This document shows positions 49,241-57,887 of a stretch of 64,000 nt of DNA, piece by piece; the stretch's first letter is position 1, and the number at the start of each line of letters is the position of its first letter. The position numbers and the translations under genes are program-made. The notes beneath the pieces were generated by a model. The model ran no database searches and was not told the origin of the DNA. It saw only the letters and a program-made list of their open reading frames with translations. The stretch is from Aliikangiella maris (GTDB lineage: Bacteria; Pseudomonadota; Gammaproteobacteria; Enterobacterales; Kangiellaceae): NCBI RefSeq assembly GCF_040719265.1, contig NZ_JBFDAH010000018.1:1-64000 (forward strand). Reading direction: 5' to 3'.

Positions 49241-49342
49241 ATGAACCCAAAACAGCCAATACAACAAAATCAATCAAACAGCCTTCATGCTGTTGAAGTT
49301 GTATTAGTTAATGGTCAATGGTGGTGGCGTCACTCACTTTAG
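49241..49342 (+). CDS. first trp leader peptide (33 aa, Trp-Trp-Trp)
   Basis: An ATG at 49241 opens a 33-codon frame ending in TAG at 49342. Codons 27-29 are three consecutive TGG (49319-49327), in the context GQWWWRHSL. The stop codon lies within the loop of the 1:2 hairpin. This is the composition and position expected for TrpL: a ribosome stalled at the Trp codons would cover segment 1 (ACTCAC, 49332-49337) and free segment 2 (GTGGGTT). It is longer than E. coli TrpL (14 residues), and its first 24 residues are not obviously needed for attenuation. The ribosome-binding site is weak (TTAAG before the ATG). Confidence 0.88.
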   Translation: MNPKQPIQQNQSNSLHAVEVVLVNGQWWWRHSL

Positions 49343-49414
49343 TGGGTTATTGCCTGTTGATTAATTAAGTAAAAGAATCAAAGCAAAGCCCGCATTAAAC
49401 GCGGGCTTTTTTTT
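49332..49414 (+). promoter_or_regulatory. first trp attenuator
   Basis: Segment 1 ACTCAC (49332-49337), loop TTTA, segment 2 GTGGGT (49342-49347) form a 6-bp hairpin. Segment 2 extended, GTGGGTTATTG (49342-49352), can instead pair with CAAAGCCCGC (49384-49393) as antiterminator, with one bulged A. Segment 3 AAAGCCCGC (49385-49393) and segment 4 GCGGGCTTT (49401-49409) form the terminator, followed by T residues to 49414. The mutually exclusive pairs are those of classical Trp attenuation. Confidence 0.9.
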
Positions 49415-49473
49415 AACCAAACGAAAATATTTTTATTGTATATTAAACAACTAACGGATACAGACAATTAAGC

Positions 49474-49548
49474 ATGAATCAATCAATCCAAAATAATGCG
49501 CAAGTCGCAATCAGCCTGGGTAACTGGTGGTGGAACTCATTAAATTGA
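49474..49548 (+). CDS. second trp leader peptide (24 aa, Trp-Trp-Trp)
   Basis: An ATG at 49474 opens a 24-codon frame ending in TGA at 49548. Codons 18-20 are again TGG TGG TGG (49525-49533), in the context LGNWWWNSLN. It lies 59 nt after the terminator of the first attenuator. Both leaders begin ATGAA and are preceded by ATTAAGC, and both place the stop in the 1:2 hairpin, so they are probably a diverged tandem duplication. Confidence 0.88.
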   Translation: MNQSIQNNAQVAISLGNWWWNSLN

Positions 49549-49607
49549 GTGGGTTCGATTGTGCTTAAAAAGCTAAACAAAACCCGCTCTAACCAAGCGG
49601 GTTTTTT
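49535..49607 (+). promoter_or_regulatory. second trp attenuator
   Basis: Segment 1 ACTCA (49535-49539), loop TTAAAT and segment 2 TGAGT (49546-49550) form a 5-bp hairpin. AGTGGGTT (49548-49555) can alternatively pair with AACCCGCT (49581-49588) over 8 bp as antiterminator. The terminator is AAAACCCGCT (49579-49588), a 7-nt loop and AGCGGGTTTT (49596-49605), followed by T to 49607. It ends 59 nt before the first structural gene. Confidence 0.9.
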
Positions 49608-49666
49608 ATTATTCAACTAACAACAATGACTTTAAAATTAACTACTGAGAAATATAGGATAAACCA

Positions 49667-50683
49667 ATGATTATTGTACTAAAGCCAGAAGCAACTGAGA
49701 CTGATGCTAAAGAAATCTTAAACCAGATTGAATCAGTTAATCTTAAACCACTCTATATGCCAGGTACTGAGCGCATTGTTTTAGGCGCACTCGGGGATGA
49801 AAGAGTTCTGCACAACCTGAATATTGCTGCCCACCCTATGGTCGAAAACGTCAAACCCATTTTAAGTACCTATAAACAAGTCAGTCGCGAAATGCAAAGC
49901 CATGATACTCAGGTCAACTTTGGTCGTAATACGATTGGTGGCGGTACATTTACAGTAATCGCTGGTCCGTGTGCGGTTGAGAGCAAAGAACAAATGTTTA
50001 AGTCTGCAGAAATCGTCAAAAAATATGGTGCCGTTGGAATACGTGGCGGTGCATTTAAGCCGCGTACTTCACCTTATAGTTTTCAGGGACTGGAAGAAGA
50101 AGGGTTAAAAATCTTAAAAGAAACTTCTGCCGAATATGGACTGCCCTGTGTAACTGAAATTATCGATGCAGGACATGTTGAAATGATGGAGTCTTACGTT
50201 GATGCTTTTCAAATTGGCGCGCGCAACATGCAAAACTTCAAGCTGTTAAAAGCGGTGGGACAATCTCAAAAACCGACAATTTTAAAACGTGGTATGTCTG
50301 CCACTATCGAAGAATTATTACTTGCTGCCGAATATATTTATAACGAAGGAAATAAAAACGTGATTATTTGCGAACGAGGCATTCGCACCTATGAAAAAGC
50401 AACCCGCAACACGCTCGACCTAAATGCAGTTGCGTATATTAAAACCAAAAGTCATTTGCCTGTTATTGTTGATCCATCTCATGGTACAGGTATTAGAGAA
50501 CTTGTTGCTCCTATGGCAAAAGCAGCCGTTGCATGTGGCGCAGATGGCGTTATTGTTGAAGTTCACTATAATCCACAAATTGCCCTCTCAGATGGTCAAC
50601 AATCATTAGATGAAAATCATTTTGCCAAATTGATGAGCGAACTTAATCCTTTTGTGCAAGCCGCAGGTAAAGTATTAGTTTAG
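49667..50683 (+). CDS. DAHP synthase, type I-beta (AroF/AroA(G)-like, first gene of trp operon)
   Basis: A 338-residue 3-deoxy-7-phosphoheptulonate synthase that condenses erythrose-4-phosphate and PEP, the entry step of the shikimate pathway. Residues 1-75 are a ferredoxin-like N-terminal regulatory domain (MIIVLKPEATETDAKEIL), and the barrel then begins with FTVIAGPCAVES and GGAFKPRTSPYSFQG, with the metal and PEP region VDPSHGTGIRELV near 275. This is the I-beta class known from Thermotoga and Bacillus rather than the AroFGH type of enterics. AGGAT precedes the ATG. Its place behind two Trp attenuators suggests a tryptophan-dedicated isozyme; whether it is also feedback inhibited by Trp is unknown. 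Confidence 0.92.
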   Translation: MIIVLKPEATETDAKEILNQIESVNLKPLYMPGTERIVLGALGDERVLHNLNIAAHPMVENVKPILSTYKQVSREMQSHDTQVNFGRNTIGGGTFTVIAGPCAVESKEQMFKSAEIVKKYGAVGIRGGAFKPRTSPYSFQGLEEEGLKILKETSAEYGLPCVTEIIDAGHVEMMESYVDAFQIGARNMQNFKLLKAVGQSQKPTILKRGMSATIEELLLAAEYIYNEGNKNVIICERGIRTYEKATRNTLDLNAVAYIKTKSHLPVIVDPSHGTGIRELVAPMAKAAVACGADGVIVEVHYNPQIALSDGQQSLDENHFAKLMSELNPFVQAAGKVLV

Positions 50684-50757
50684 CTAACACGATTAAACGA
50701 CAATAAAATAACTTAACAGCAACAAACTTTAACGGATAATAATTAAGACAACCGATT

Positions 50758-52455
50758 ATGAATGACGCATTAAATACCGATTCACCTTCAAAGGATAAGA
50801 CAACAAACCGTCAATCCAACCCGCACTTACAACCGGGCAAGGTAAACACGATCAGCAAAGCGATTGATATTAATCTGGAGCCTGTTGCTTTATTTAAAGC
50901 ACTTAATCAGATTAGCCCATTAAATAATGCTGTATTACTTGAATCCAGCGAAATTGAATCAAAGAAAAATGTTAAAAGCATTTTAATGTTACAGGCTGCC
51001 ATTAGAATTGAGTGTCACGGTCAACAAGTTAAGTTTGTTGCTTTAACTACGAATGGTCAAAATGCATTAGATCACATAGCTCACTTATTAAAAACTCAAG
51101 CGATTCTTACCGAGTATGATTTGCAATCAGTGAATCAACAGACAGGTCAAGCATCTGCCTTAAATCAACTTATCATTCGTTATCCAACCCATGAAGGTTA
51201 TCTCGATGAAGATAGCAGGCTTAAACAAGCAAACGCAATCGATGCGTTGCGTACTGTACAAAATGCATTTAAATCAGCAATAGCAAATGAATATTCAGTT
51301 TTTCTAACGGGGTTATTTGCTTTCGACTTTATTGCAAATTTTGAACGCTTACCTGAACTCAGTGAACAAGCAGATGATTGTCCCGATTATGTATTTTATC
51401 TTGCTGAATCACTACTGGTATTTGATCACAGACTCAATCAAAACCGCTTATTCAGTAACCACTTTTCAGGCAAAGATGGTGAAAAGACCTATTTTGAAAT
51501 GTCTCGCTCTTTCGAAAATATCGAACAGAAAATCCACCAATTAAAACTCGATAAGCCATTTTGCTTAAGTGCAAGTTCAAGCCAACTAGACTTTTCATCA
51601 GTTAATGTTGACATACCAAATGCTGAATATGAAAAAACAGTTGAAGCGTTAAAACAACACATTATTCAAGGGGATATTTTTCAAGTAGTCCCATCAAGAA
51701 CCTTCTCGCTTTCGTGCCACTCCCCCATTAACAGTTACCTTACACTTAAACACACTAATCCAAGTCCTTATATGTTTTACATGCAAGATCAGGATTTTAT
51801 TTTATTTGGTGCATCACCAGAAAGTTCATTAAAGTTTTGTCATGAAACCCGAAGCGTAGAACTCTATCCGATTGCAGGCACCAGACCTCGAGGTAGACTT
51901 ACCGATCATGAAATTGATCTGGATCTCGATGCACGCATCGAAGCTGAACTTAAACTGGATCAAAAGGAAGTTTCTGAACATATGATGCTGGTTGATCTGG
52001 CACGCAACGATATCGCTAGAATAGCAGAATCAGGTACAACATATGTACCACGTTTATTAGAAGTCGATCGATATTCACAGGTAATGCATCTGGTTTCTTG
52101 TGTCAGAGGTACACTGCGCAGCGATCTGGATGCCTTACACGCCTATCAAGCCTGTATGAATATGGGAACATTAACCGGCGCTCCCAAAATAAAAGCAACT
52201 CAATTGATTCGCCAGGTTGAAGGTAAACGCCGAGGCAGTTATGGCGGTGCTGTCGGTTATTTAAATGGGCGTGGCGATATGGATAGTTGCATTGTCATCC
52301 GTTCTGCTTTTTATAAAAATGGTACAGCTTACATCCAAGCTGGCGCGGGTATTGTTTATGATTCAGTTCCAGCCAGTGAAGCCAAAGAAACCGAAAATAA
52401 AGCGGCTGCTGTCATTCGAGCAATACTGTTAGCCAATCAACAAGCCAGTCTGTGA
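50758..52455 (+). CDS. trpE: anthranilate synthase component I
   Basis: A 565-residue chorismate-using enzyme. The Trp feedback motif LLES is present in AVLLESSEIESKKNVKSIL, closely similar to enteric TrpE. The catalytic C-terminal region contains FQVVPSRTFSL, SPSPYMFYMQ-type segment, PIAGTRPRG, DLARNDIARI, GTLTGAPKIKA and GGAVGYLNGRGDMDSCI. The N-terminus has an extra, low-complexity stretch of about 35 residues compared with the E. coli protein (520). The stop overlaps the start region of trpG. It partners with TrpG to make anthranilate from chorismate and glutamine. Confidence 0.96.
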   Translation: MNDALNTDSPSKDKTTNRQSNPHLQPGKVNTISKAIDINLEPVALFKALNQISPLNNAVLLESSEIESKKNVKSILMLQAAIRIECHGQQVKFVALTTNGQNALDHIAHLLKTQAILTEYDLQSVNQQTGQASALNQLIIRYPTHEGYLDEDSRLKQANAIDALRTVQNAFKSAIANEYSVFLTGLFAFDFIANFERLPELSEQADDCPDYVFYLAESLLVFDHRLNQNRLFSNHFSGKDGEKTYFEMSRSFENIEQKIHQLKLDKPFCLSASSSQLDFSSVNVDIPNAEYEKTVEALKQHIIQGDIFQVVPSRTFSLSCHSPINSYLTLKHTNPSPYMFYMQDQDFILFGASPESSLKFCHETRSVELYPIAGTRPRGRLTDHEIDLDLDARIEAELKLDQKEVSEHMMLVDLARNDIARIAESGTTYVPRLLEVDRYSQVMHLVSCVRGTLRSDLDALHAYQACMNMGTLTGAPKIKATQLIRQVEGKRRGSYGGAVGYLNGRGDMDSCIVIRSAFYKNGTAYIQAGAGIVYDSVPASEAKETENKAAAVIRAILLANQQASL

Positions 52456-52469
52456 CAGGAAAATTTCAT

Positions 52470-53120
52470 ATGAAAAAGCCGTTAACTCTAATCATGATCG
52501 ATAACTATGATTCATTTACTTATAATCTGGTTAATCAGTTTCGCCTACTTGAAACTCAAGTGGTTGTTTATCGCAATGACACACCAATCGAACAAATTTT
52601 TAATCGTAAAAATATCAATGCTTTTAATAACGAGAATTCAGTCATTGTAATTTCACCGGGGCCGGGTAACCCAGATAGCGCCGGAAACTCTCTTGCAATC
52701 ATTGAGCAATTTGCAGGAAAAATTCCTATTCTCGGCATTTGTCTCGGACATCAAGCAATTGTACAACACTTTGGCGGTAAGGTTGTTCAAGCCAAACAAA
52801 TTATTCATGGGAAAGCCGATAATATTTTTTACCAGCCTCACCCAGTTTTTACTGATTTACCCAATCCGTTTCGCGCTGCCAGATACCACTCACTAGTCGG
52901 CAGTCAATTACCAGAATGTTTATCAGTTATTGCGCAAACAGAAGATGAAGTGATGGCAGTACAACACCGAGACTTAAAAATACTTGGCTATCAATTTCAC
53001 CCCGAGTCAGTATTAACCACATTTGGCAGTCAATTACTCAAAGCTTCGTTAGACTGGTTAACATCATCTGCGCAATCTAGTCAGCGATTGCCCCAATCAA
53101 CAGTCAGCGTTTCAAATTAA
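52470..53120 (+). CDS. trpG: anthranilate synthase component II (glutamine amidotransferase)
   Basis: About 216 residues. It hydrolyses glutamine to supply ammonia to TrpE. The nucleophile cysteine lies in LGICLGHQAIVQHFGG, the His-Glu pair in GYQFHPESVLT, and the oxyanion loop in ISPGPGNPDSAG. I choose ATG at 52470 (MKKPLTLIMIDNYDSFTYN) because AGGA lies nine bases upstream; a GTG at 52452 overlapping trpE's stop is less likely. TrpG is a free protein, not fused to TrpD as in E. coli. A Ser/Gln-rich tail ends it. Confidence 0.95.
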   Translation: MKKPLTLIMIDNYDSFTYNLVNQFRLLETQVVVYRNDTPIEQIFNRKNINAFNNENSVIVISPGPGNPDSAGNSLAIIEQFAGKIPILGICLGHQAIVQHFGGKVVQAKQIIHGKADNIFYQPHPVFTDLPNPFRAARYHSLVGSQLPECLSVIAQTEDEVMAVQHRDLKILGYQFHPESVLTTFGSQLLKASLDWLTSSAQSSQRLPQSTVSVSN

Positions 53121-53135
53121 ATTCAGGGGTTATTT

Positions 53136-54158
53136 ATGCAAAATTTAATCGATTTACAAGAAAAACTATTTCAACAGCAGGATTTAACACAACAAGAATC
53201 TGCTGACTTATTTACACAACTGATTTCAGGAAATGTTGATCCTATTTTAATTAGTGCTTATCTGGTTGCACTAAAACTAAAAGGAGAAAAGCCATCTGAA
53301 GTTGCTGGTGCAGCGGCTGCATTAAGACAAAATGCGAATCCCTTTAATAAACCGAACTATTTTACCGCTGACAGCTGCGGAACTGGTGGTAGTGGAAAAC
53401 ACACTATTAATATTTCTACCGCAGTTGCTATTTTAGCTGCCACTTTTGACTTAAAAATGGTGAAACATGGGAACCGCTCAATCTCTAGCAAATGTGGCTC
53501 AGCAGACGTACTGGAACAACTGGGTGTTAAAATCGACATGTCACCAACTATCGCCAGACGCTGCCTGGACGAAGTGGGTGTCACCTTTTTGTTTGCCCCA
53601 CTCTATCATACCGCGGTCAAACATGTTATGCCTGTTAGAAACACACTAAAAACACGTACCATCTTTAACCTTTTAGGCCCGCTAATTAATCCAGCCAACC
53701 CCGAATTTCAATTAATGGGCGTCTATTCACCAGAATATTGTTTTGCCGCAGCCGAATCACTTCGTCTTTCAGGTTGTCACAATGCAATGGTTGTACATAG
53801 TTCTGGATGTGATGAAATTACTCTCGCAGGTACAACCCATGTCGCTGAACTCAAAGCCGGTAACATCATAGAATACCAGTTAACGCCTGAAGATTTTGGA
53901 TTACCAGAAGTGCCATTAAGTGCTTTGGTTGGTGGTTCTCCCGCAGAAAATGCACAAAATTTTGTTGATATTTTACAAGGCAAAGCACACCAAGATATTT
54001 TAAATACGGTTTGCGCTAATGCAGGAGCATTGTTTTATTTATCAGGAAAAAGTCAATCACTCAAACAGGGTGTGACTGATGCACAAAGCCTCATTACCAA
54101 AGGCGAAGCCTATACAACTTTACTTTCATTGGCTAAAGTCAGCCAAAGTGAGGAATAA
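53136..54158 (+). CDS. trpD: anthranilate phosphoribosyltransferase
   Basis: A 340-residue enzyme that joins anthranilate with PRPP. The PRPP loop TADSCGTGGSGKHTINIST is present near residue 80, then KHGNRSISSKCGSADVLEQLGV and FLFAPLYHTAVKHVMPVR, which are conserved active-site blocks. NLLGPLINPANPEFQLMGVY and HSSGCDEITLAGTT follow. Length is typical (about 335-345). The gap after trpG is 15 bp, and the next gene begins 4 bp after the stop, so the genes are probably translationally coupled. Confidence 0.96.
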   Translation: MQNLIDLQEKLFQQQDLTQQESADLFTQLISGNVDPILISAYLVALKLKGEKPSEVAGAAAALRQNANPFNKPNYFTADSCGTGGSGKHTINISTAVAILAATFDLKMVKHGNRSISSKCGSADVLEQLGVKIDMSPTIARRCLDEVGVTFLFAPLYHTAVKHVMPVRNTLKTRTIFNLLGPLINPANPEFQLMGVYSPEYCFAAAESLRLSGCHNAMVVHSSGCDEITLAGTTHVAELKAGNIIEYQLTPEDFGLPEVPLSALVGGSPAENAQNFVDILQGKAHQDILNTVCANAGALFYLSGKSQSLKQGVTDAQSLITKGEAYTTLLSLAKVSQSEE

Positions 54159-54162
54159 AGCA

Positions 54163-55527
54163 ATGAAAAATGTATTAGCTGAAATTGTACAACACAAAGT
54201 ACAAGAAGTTGCAGAGCGAAAAATTACACGCCCTTTAAGTGAATTTAAATCCCAGCTTGAACCATCGGCACGCAGTTTCTTTGATGCTTTATCGAATGAA
54301 CAAGCTGATTTTATTTTAGAATGTAAAAAAGCGTCACCATCCAAAGGATTAATCAGAGAAGATTTCGACCTAGATTATATTTTGTCGCAATATCAAGACT
54401 ATGCCAGTGCCGTTTCGGTATTAACTGACAAACGCTATTTTCAAGGTGATTTCAGTTATCTTAGTAAAGCCTCTCAAGTCCTTAATGTTCCGGTATTATG
54501 TAAAGACTTTTTTATTGATACTTATCAAGTTTACGAAGCTCGCTCATATGGCGCAGATGCAATTTTACTCATGTTATCAGTACTTGATGATGCTCAATAT
54601 CAAACACTTTCAGAAGTTGCACAATCGCTTAACCTGGATGTATTAACAGAAATCCATGATGAAGCAGAGTTGGAGCGAGCACTGGCATTAAACGCAAAAA
54701 TTATTGGTATTAATAATCGTGATTTAAAAAGTCTGACGATTGATTTAGCAGTTACAGAAAAACTGGCACCTAAAATTTCATCTGATCGAATTATTATTTC
54801 AGAGTCAGGTATTGAAACACATGCCGACGTTAAGCGGCTATCGCCATTAGTCAACGGCTTTTTAGTTGGCTCAAGCATCATGGCACAGCAAGACATTCGT
54901 TCGCACTGTAAAGCGCTAATATTTGGCCGCGTAAAAATTTGTGGATTAACCAAAGTAGATGATGCTCAAATGGTAGATCAATGTGGCGGATATTATGGTG
55001 GCTTTATTTTCTACCCTAAATCACCGCGCAATATCAATCTGTCAACCGCTCAATTAATAACACAAGCGGCGCCTTTAAATTACGTTGGTGTCTTCGTTAA
55101 CGCCGATATTGCTTTAATTTGTAATTATGTTGAACAATTAAATTTATATGCCGTACAACTACACGGTGAAGAAAATGCCGATTATATTACAAAATTAAAA
55201 CAGCAACTACCTAACACCCCCATCTGGAAAGCAGAGCGAGTTGGTGAAAATATTAATTTTACACCACACCCTGACATAACGCTGTATTTGCTAGATGCCT
55301 ATTCGCCACTTGCACAAGGCGGCACAGGTCACCAGTTTAATTGGCAGCTTTTAGACAATTTAAATACCCAATCAATTATTCTTGCTGGTGGCATTAATCC
55401 AGAAAACGTCAATGAAGCAATGGCACAAAACACCTATGCTATTGATTTAAGCTCTGGTGTTGAAAGTTCACCAGGAATAAAAAATCACGCTTTGATTAAG
55501 CGTATTTTTGATCAATTACATGCTTAA
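54163..55527 (+). CDS. trpCF: bifunctional indole-3-glycerol-phosphate synthase / phosphoribosylanthranilate isomerase (TrpCF)
   Basis: 454 residues. The start at 54163 (MKNVLAEIVQHKVQEV) follows GAGGAA; the longer frame from 54079 lies in trpD. Residues 1-250 are TrpC, with FILECKKASPSKGLI, VLCKDFFIDTYQVYEAR and IIGINNRDLKSLTID. Residues 255-454 are TrpF, with VKICGLTKVDDAQMV, the general-acid/base region, and LAGGINPENVNEAM then GIDLSSGVESSPG-like end (AIDLSSGVESSPGIKNH). Such a C-F fusion is typical of enteric-type trp operons. Length equals E. coli TrpC (453). Confidence 0.96.
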   Translation: MKNVLAEIVQHKVQEVAERKITRPLSEFKSQLEPSARSFFDALSNEQADFILECKKASPSKGLIREDFDLDYILSQYQDYASAVSVLTDKRYFQGDFSYLSKASQVLNVPVLCKDFFIDTYQVYEARSYGADAILLMLSVLDDAQYQTLSEVAQSLNLDVLTEIHDEAELERALALNAKIIGINNRDLKSLTIDLAVTEKLAPKISSDRIIISESGIETHADVKRLSPLVNGFLVGSSIMAQQDIRSHCKALIFGRVKICGLTKVDDAQMVDQCGGYYGGFIFYPKSPRNINLSTAQLITQAAPLNYVGVFVNADIALICNYVEQLNLYAVQLHGEENADYITKLKQQLPNTPIWKAERVGENINFTPHPDITLYLLDAYSPLAQGGTGHQFNWQLLDNLNTQSIILAGGINPENVNEAMAQNTYAIDLSSGVESSPGIKNHALIKRIFDQLHA

Positions 55528-55576
55528 TCATGAATAAAATATTCGTTAAACTTAAACTGAGAACAGGCAATTACAC

Positions 55577-56761
55577 ATGACTATACTCAATCGATACTTT
55601 GGTGAATTTGGCGGTATGTTTGTTCCCGAACTACTCGTTCCAGCGCTGCTACAACTCGAAGAAGCATTCGACAAAACCAGTAAAGATCCAGACTTTGTTC
55701 AGGAATTTAAATCACTCTTGAAAAATTATGCGGGCAGACCAACACCGCTTACCTTAACCAGAAATTTTTCACCCAACAAAAACGTAAAAATTTATCTGAA
55801 AAGAGAAGATTTATTACACGGTGGTGCCCATAAAACCAATCAGGTTATTGGCCAGGCATTACTCGCCAAATACATGGGCAAAACAGAAATCATTGCAGAA
55901 ACCGGTGCGGGCCAACATGGCGTTGCCACTGCAATAGCTTGTGCACTGCTTGGACTCAAATGCCGTATTTATATGGGCAAAGTTGACTGCGAACGCCAAC
56001 AACCCAATGTGTTTCGAATGGAGTTAATGGGTGCAACGGTTATTCCAGTAACCGCCGGTAGCGGAACGCTCAAAGATGCCGTAAATGAAGCACTGCGAGA
56101 CTGGTCAGCAACTTATCAAAACACTCACTACTTATTGGGTACAGCCGCAGGCCCACACCCCTTCCCCACCATTGTTAGAGAATTCCAAAAAATGATTGGC
56201 GAAGAAGTTCATTCACAAATTATTGAAGCGGAAGGCAGACTGCCCGATTACGCAATTGCTTGTGTTGGTGGTGGCTCCAATGCCATTGGCCTTTTTACCG
56301 AATTTCTCGATAAAGAATCTGTTAAATTAATCGGTGTCGAAGCTGGCGGTAAAGGCCTCGACACACACCATCATGGTGCAACACTGGTCAAAGGCACTAA
56401 AGGCATTTTACATGGGTCACATACTTTCATTATGCAAAATGAAGATGGCCAAATTGAAGAATCTTATTCGATTTCAGCAGGACTCGATTACCCAGCCGTT
56501 GGCCCACAACATGCCTATTTAAAAGAGTCTGGTCGCGCAGAATATGTTGCAATTACCGACAGCGAAGCAATTGCCGCATTTAAGCGATTATCAATGAGCG
56601 AAGGCATTATTCCTGCACTGGAATCTTCTCATGCACTAGCTTATGCCACTAAACTTGCCGACCAGGTTGCTGATGGTTCAATTATCGTGGTTAACTTATC
56701 TGGACGCGGCGACAAAGACTTAAGTCACGTACGTCAAGTTTTACAACAACAGCAACAATAA
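55577..56761 (+). CDS. trpB: tryptophan synthase beta chain
   Basis: A 394-residue PLP enzyme that makes tryptophan from indole and serine. The PLP lysine lies in REDLLHGGAHKTNQVIGQAL, and the catalytic glutamate region AETGAGQHGVATAIA follows. The phosphate-binding glycine loop is CVGGGSNAIGLF. SHVRQVL at the C-terminus fits the family. Length equals E. coli TrpB (397). Three bases separate its stop from the next open frame. Its indole substrate is channelled from TrpA. Confidence 0.97.
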   Translation: MTILNRYFGEFGGMFVPELLVPALLQLEEAFDKTSKDPDFVQEFKSLLKNYAGRPTPLTLTRNFSPNKNVKIYLKREDLLHGGAHKTNQVIGQALLAKYMGKTEIIAETGAGQHGVATAIACALLGLKCRIYMGKVDCERQQPNVFRMELMGATVIPVTAGSGTLKDAVNEALRDWSATYQNTHYLLGTAAGPHPFPTIVREFQKMIGEEVHSQIIEAEGRLPDYAIACVGGGSNAIGLFTEFLDKESVKLIGVEAGGKGLDTHHHGATLVKGTKGILHGSHTFIMQNEDGQIEESYSISAGLDYPAVGPQHAYLKESGRAEYVAITDSEAIAAFKRLSMSEGIIPALESSHALAYATKLADQVADGSIIVVNLSGRGDKDLSHVRQVLQQQQQ

Positions 56762-56773
56762 GGAATGGTATTC

Positions 56774-57580
56774 ATGACTCAACGATATCAACAATGTTTT
56801 GAACAGTTAAAAGCAAAACAGCAAGGCGCTTTTGTTCCTTTTGTCATGCTGGGTGATCCCACACTGGAAATCAGTTTACAAATTATCAAAACCCTTATTG
56901 ATAATGGTGCTGACGCTTTAGAATTGGGTATTCCTTTTTCCGACCCAATTGCCGATGGTCCAGTCATTCAGGCAGCAGCTATTCGCGCTTTAGATAATGG
57001 CGCAACAGTGGCGCGTTGCTTTGATTTAATTAAGCAAGTTCGTGCTGAATATCATGATATTCCAATCGGTTTGCTGGTTTATGCTAATCTGGTTGCAGGC
57101 CATTCGATAGATCATTTTTATCAACAAGCACAAGATGCTGGAGTTGATTCGGTATTGGTAGCCGACGTCCCGATTATTGAAGCAGAACCCTTTATTCAAT
57201 CGGCCAAGGCTCATCAGATTCAACCCATATTTATTGCCACCCCTAATGCTGATAATAACACCCTAAAATCAGTCGCAAAACTAGGTGAGGGATATACTTA
57301 CTTACTCAGTCGAGCAGGCGTAACGGGTACAGATGTAAAAGCGGAAATGCCTATCCAACAAATCATTTCGGCATTGCGCGATTTTGCAGCCCCACCGAGT
57401 TTACTCGGCTTTGGTATTTCACAGCCGGAACAAGTGAAAAAGGCAATTGAGTCAGGTGCCGATGGGGCAATTAGTGGTTCAGCTGTTGTTAAAATTATCG
57501 AAGCACACCATGCAACGCCCGATAAACTTTATGTAGAGTTAGCGGAATTTATTCAACAAATGAAGGCGGCAACAATCTAG
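56774..57580 (+). CDS. trpA: tryptophan synthase alpha chain
   Basis: 268 residues, equal to E. coli TrpA. I choose ATG at 56774 (MTQRYQQCFEQLKAK) because AAGGA lies about 10 bases before it; the ATG at 56765 overlaps that site. Active-site residues are in ALELGIPFSDPIADGPVIQ (catalytic Glu and Asp) and GYTYLLSRAGVTG; the phosphate site is GFGISQPEQV and GADGAISGSAVVKII. It splits indole-3-glycerol phosphate and passes indole to TrpB. It is the last gene of the operon. Confidence 0.97.
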   Translation: MTQRYQQCFEQLKAKQQGAFVPFVMLGDPTLEISLQIIKTLIDNGADALELGIPFSDPIADGPVIQAAAIRALDNGATVARCFDLIKQVRAEYHDIPIGLLVYANLVAGHSIDHFYQQAQDAGVDSVLVADVPIIEAEPFIQSAKAHQIQPIFIATPNADNNTLKSVAKLGEGYTYLLSRAGVTGTDVKAEMPIQQIISALRDFAAPPSLLGFGISQPEQVKKAIESGADGAISGSAVVKIIEAHHATPDKLYVELAEFIQQMKAATI

Positions 57581-57887
57581 CGGCATATTATCATAAGACT
57601 TTTTTGTGGCAACGCACTTTTGCAGTAACACATTAATGCTTAATCATTAATAAATTATGGCATAATCGCCTGGGTTATTTTTTTCTGGCTTATAATTCAA
57701 TTACTCGTACTTGTTTAATCATACCAGTTGAATGATAACCGGCTAAATTACAACCCCATCAATTATGCCATTCTCTTTTCAATCAGACATTTGCTTTTGC
57801 AGCAGCAAATGTGAATAAATACTCTTGAATAAATACTCTTAAAATTATCTTGAGCTAATAGTCGCGAGTAACCCCTTTGACTTAACT
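57581..57887. other. convergent intergenic region after trpA
   Basis: A 307-bp spacer. ACATTTGCT (57787-57795) and AGCAAATGT (57804-57812) form a 9-bp hairpin with an 8-nt loop, but no T-run follows, so it is only a weak terminator candidate. Directly after, GAATAAATACTCTT is present twice in tandem (57813-57826 and 57827-57840). Confidence 0.55.

Noticed and set aside
57787..57812. Hairpin after trpA as the operon's intrinsic terminator
   Set aside because: The 9-bp stem is perfect but no T-run follows on either strand, so I list it only as a structure in the spacer.
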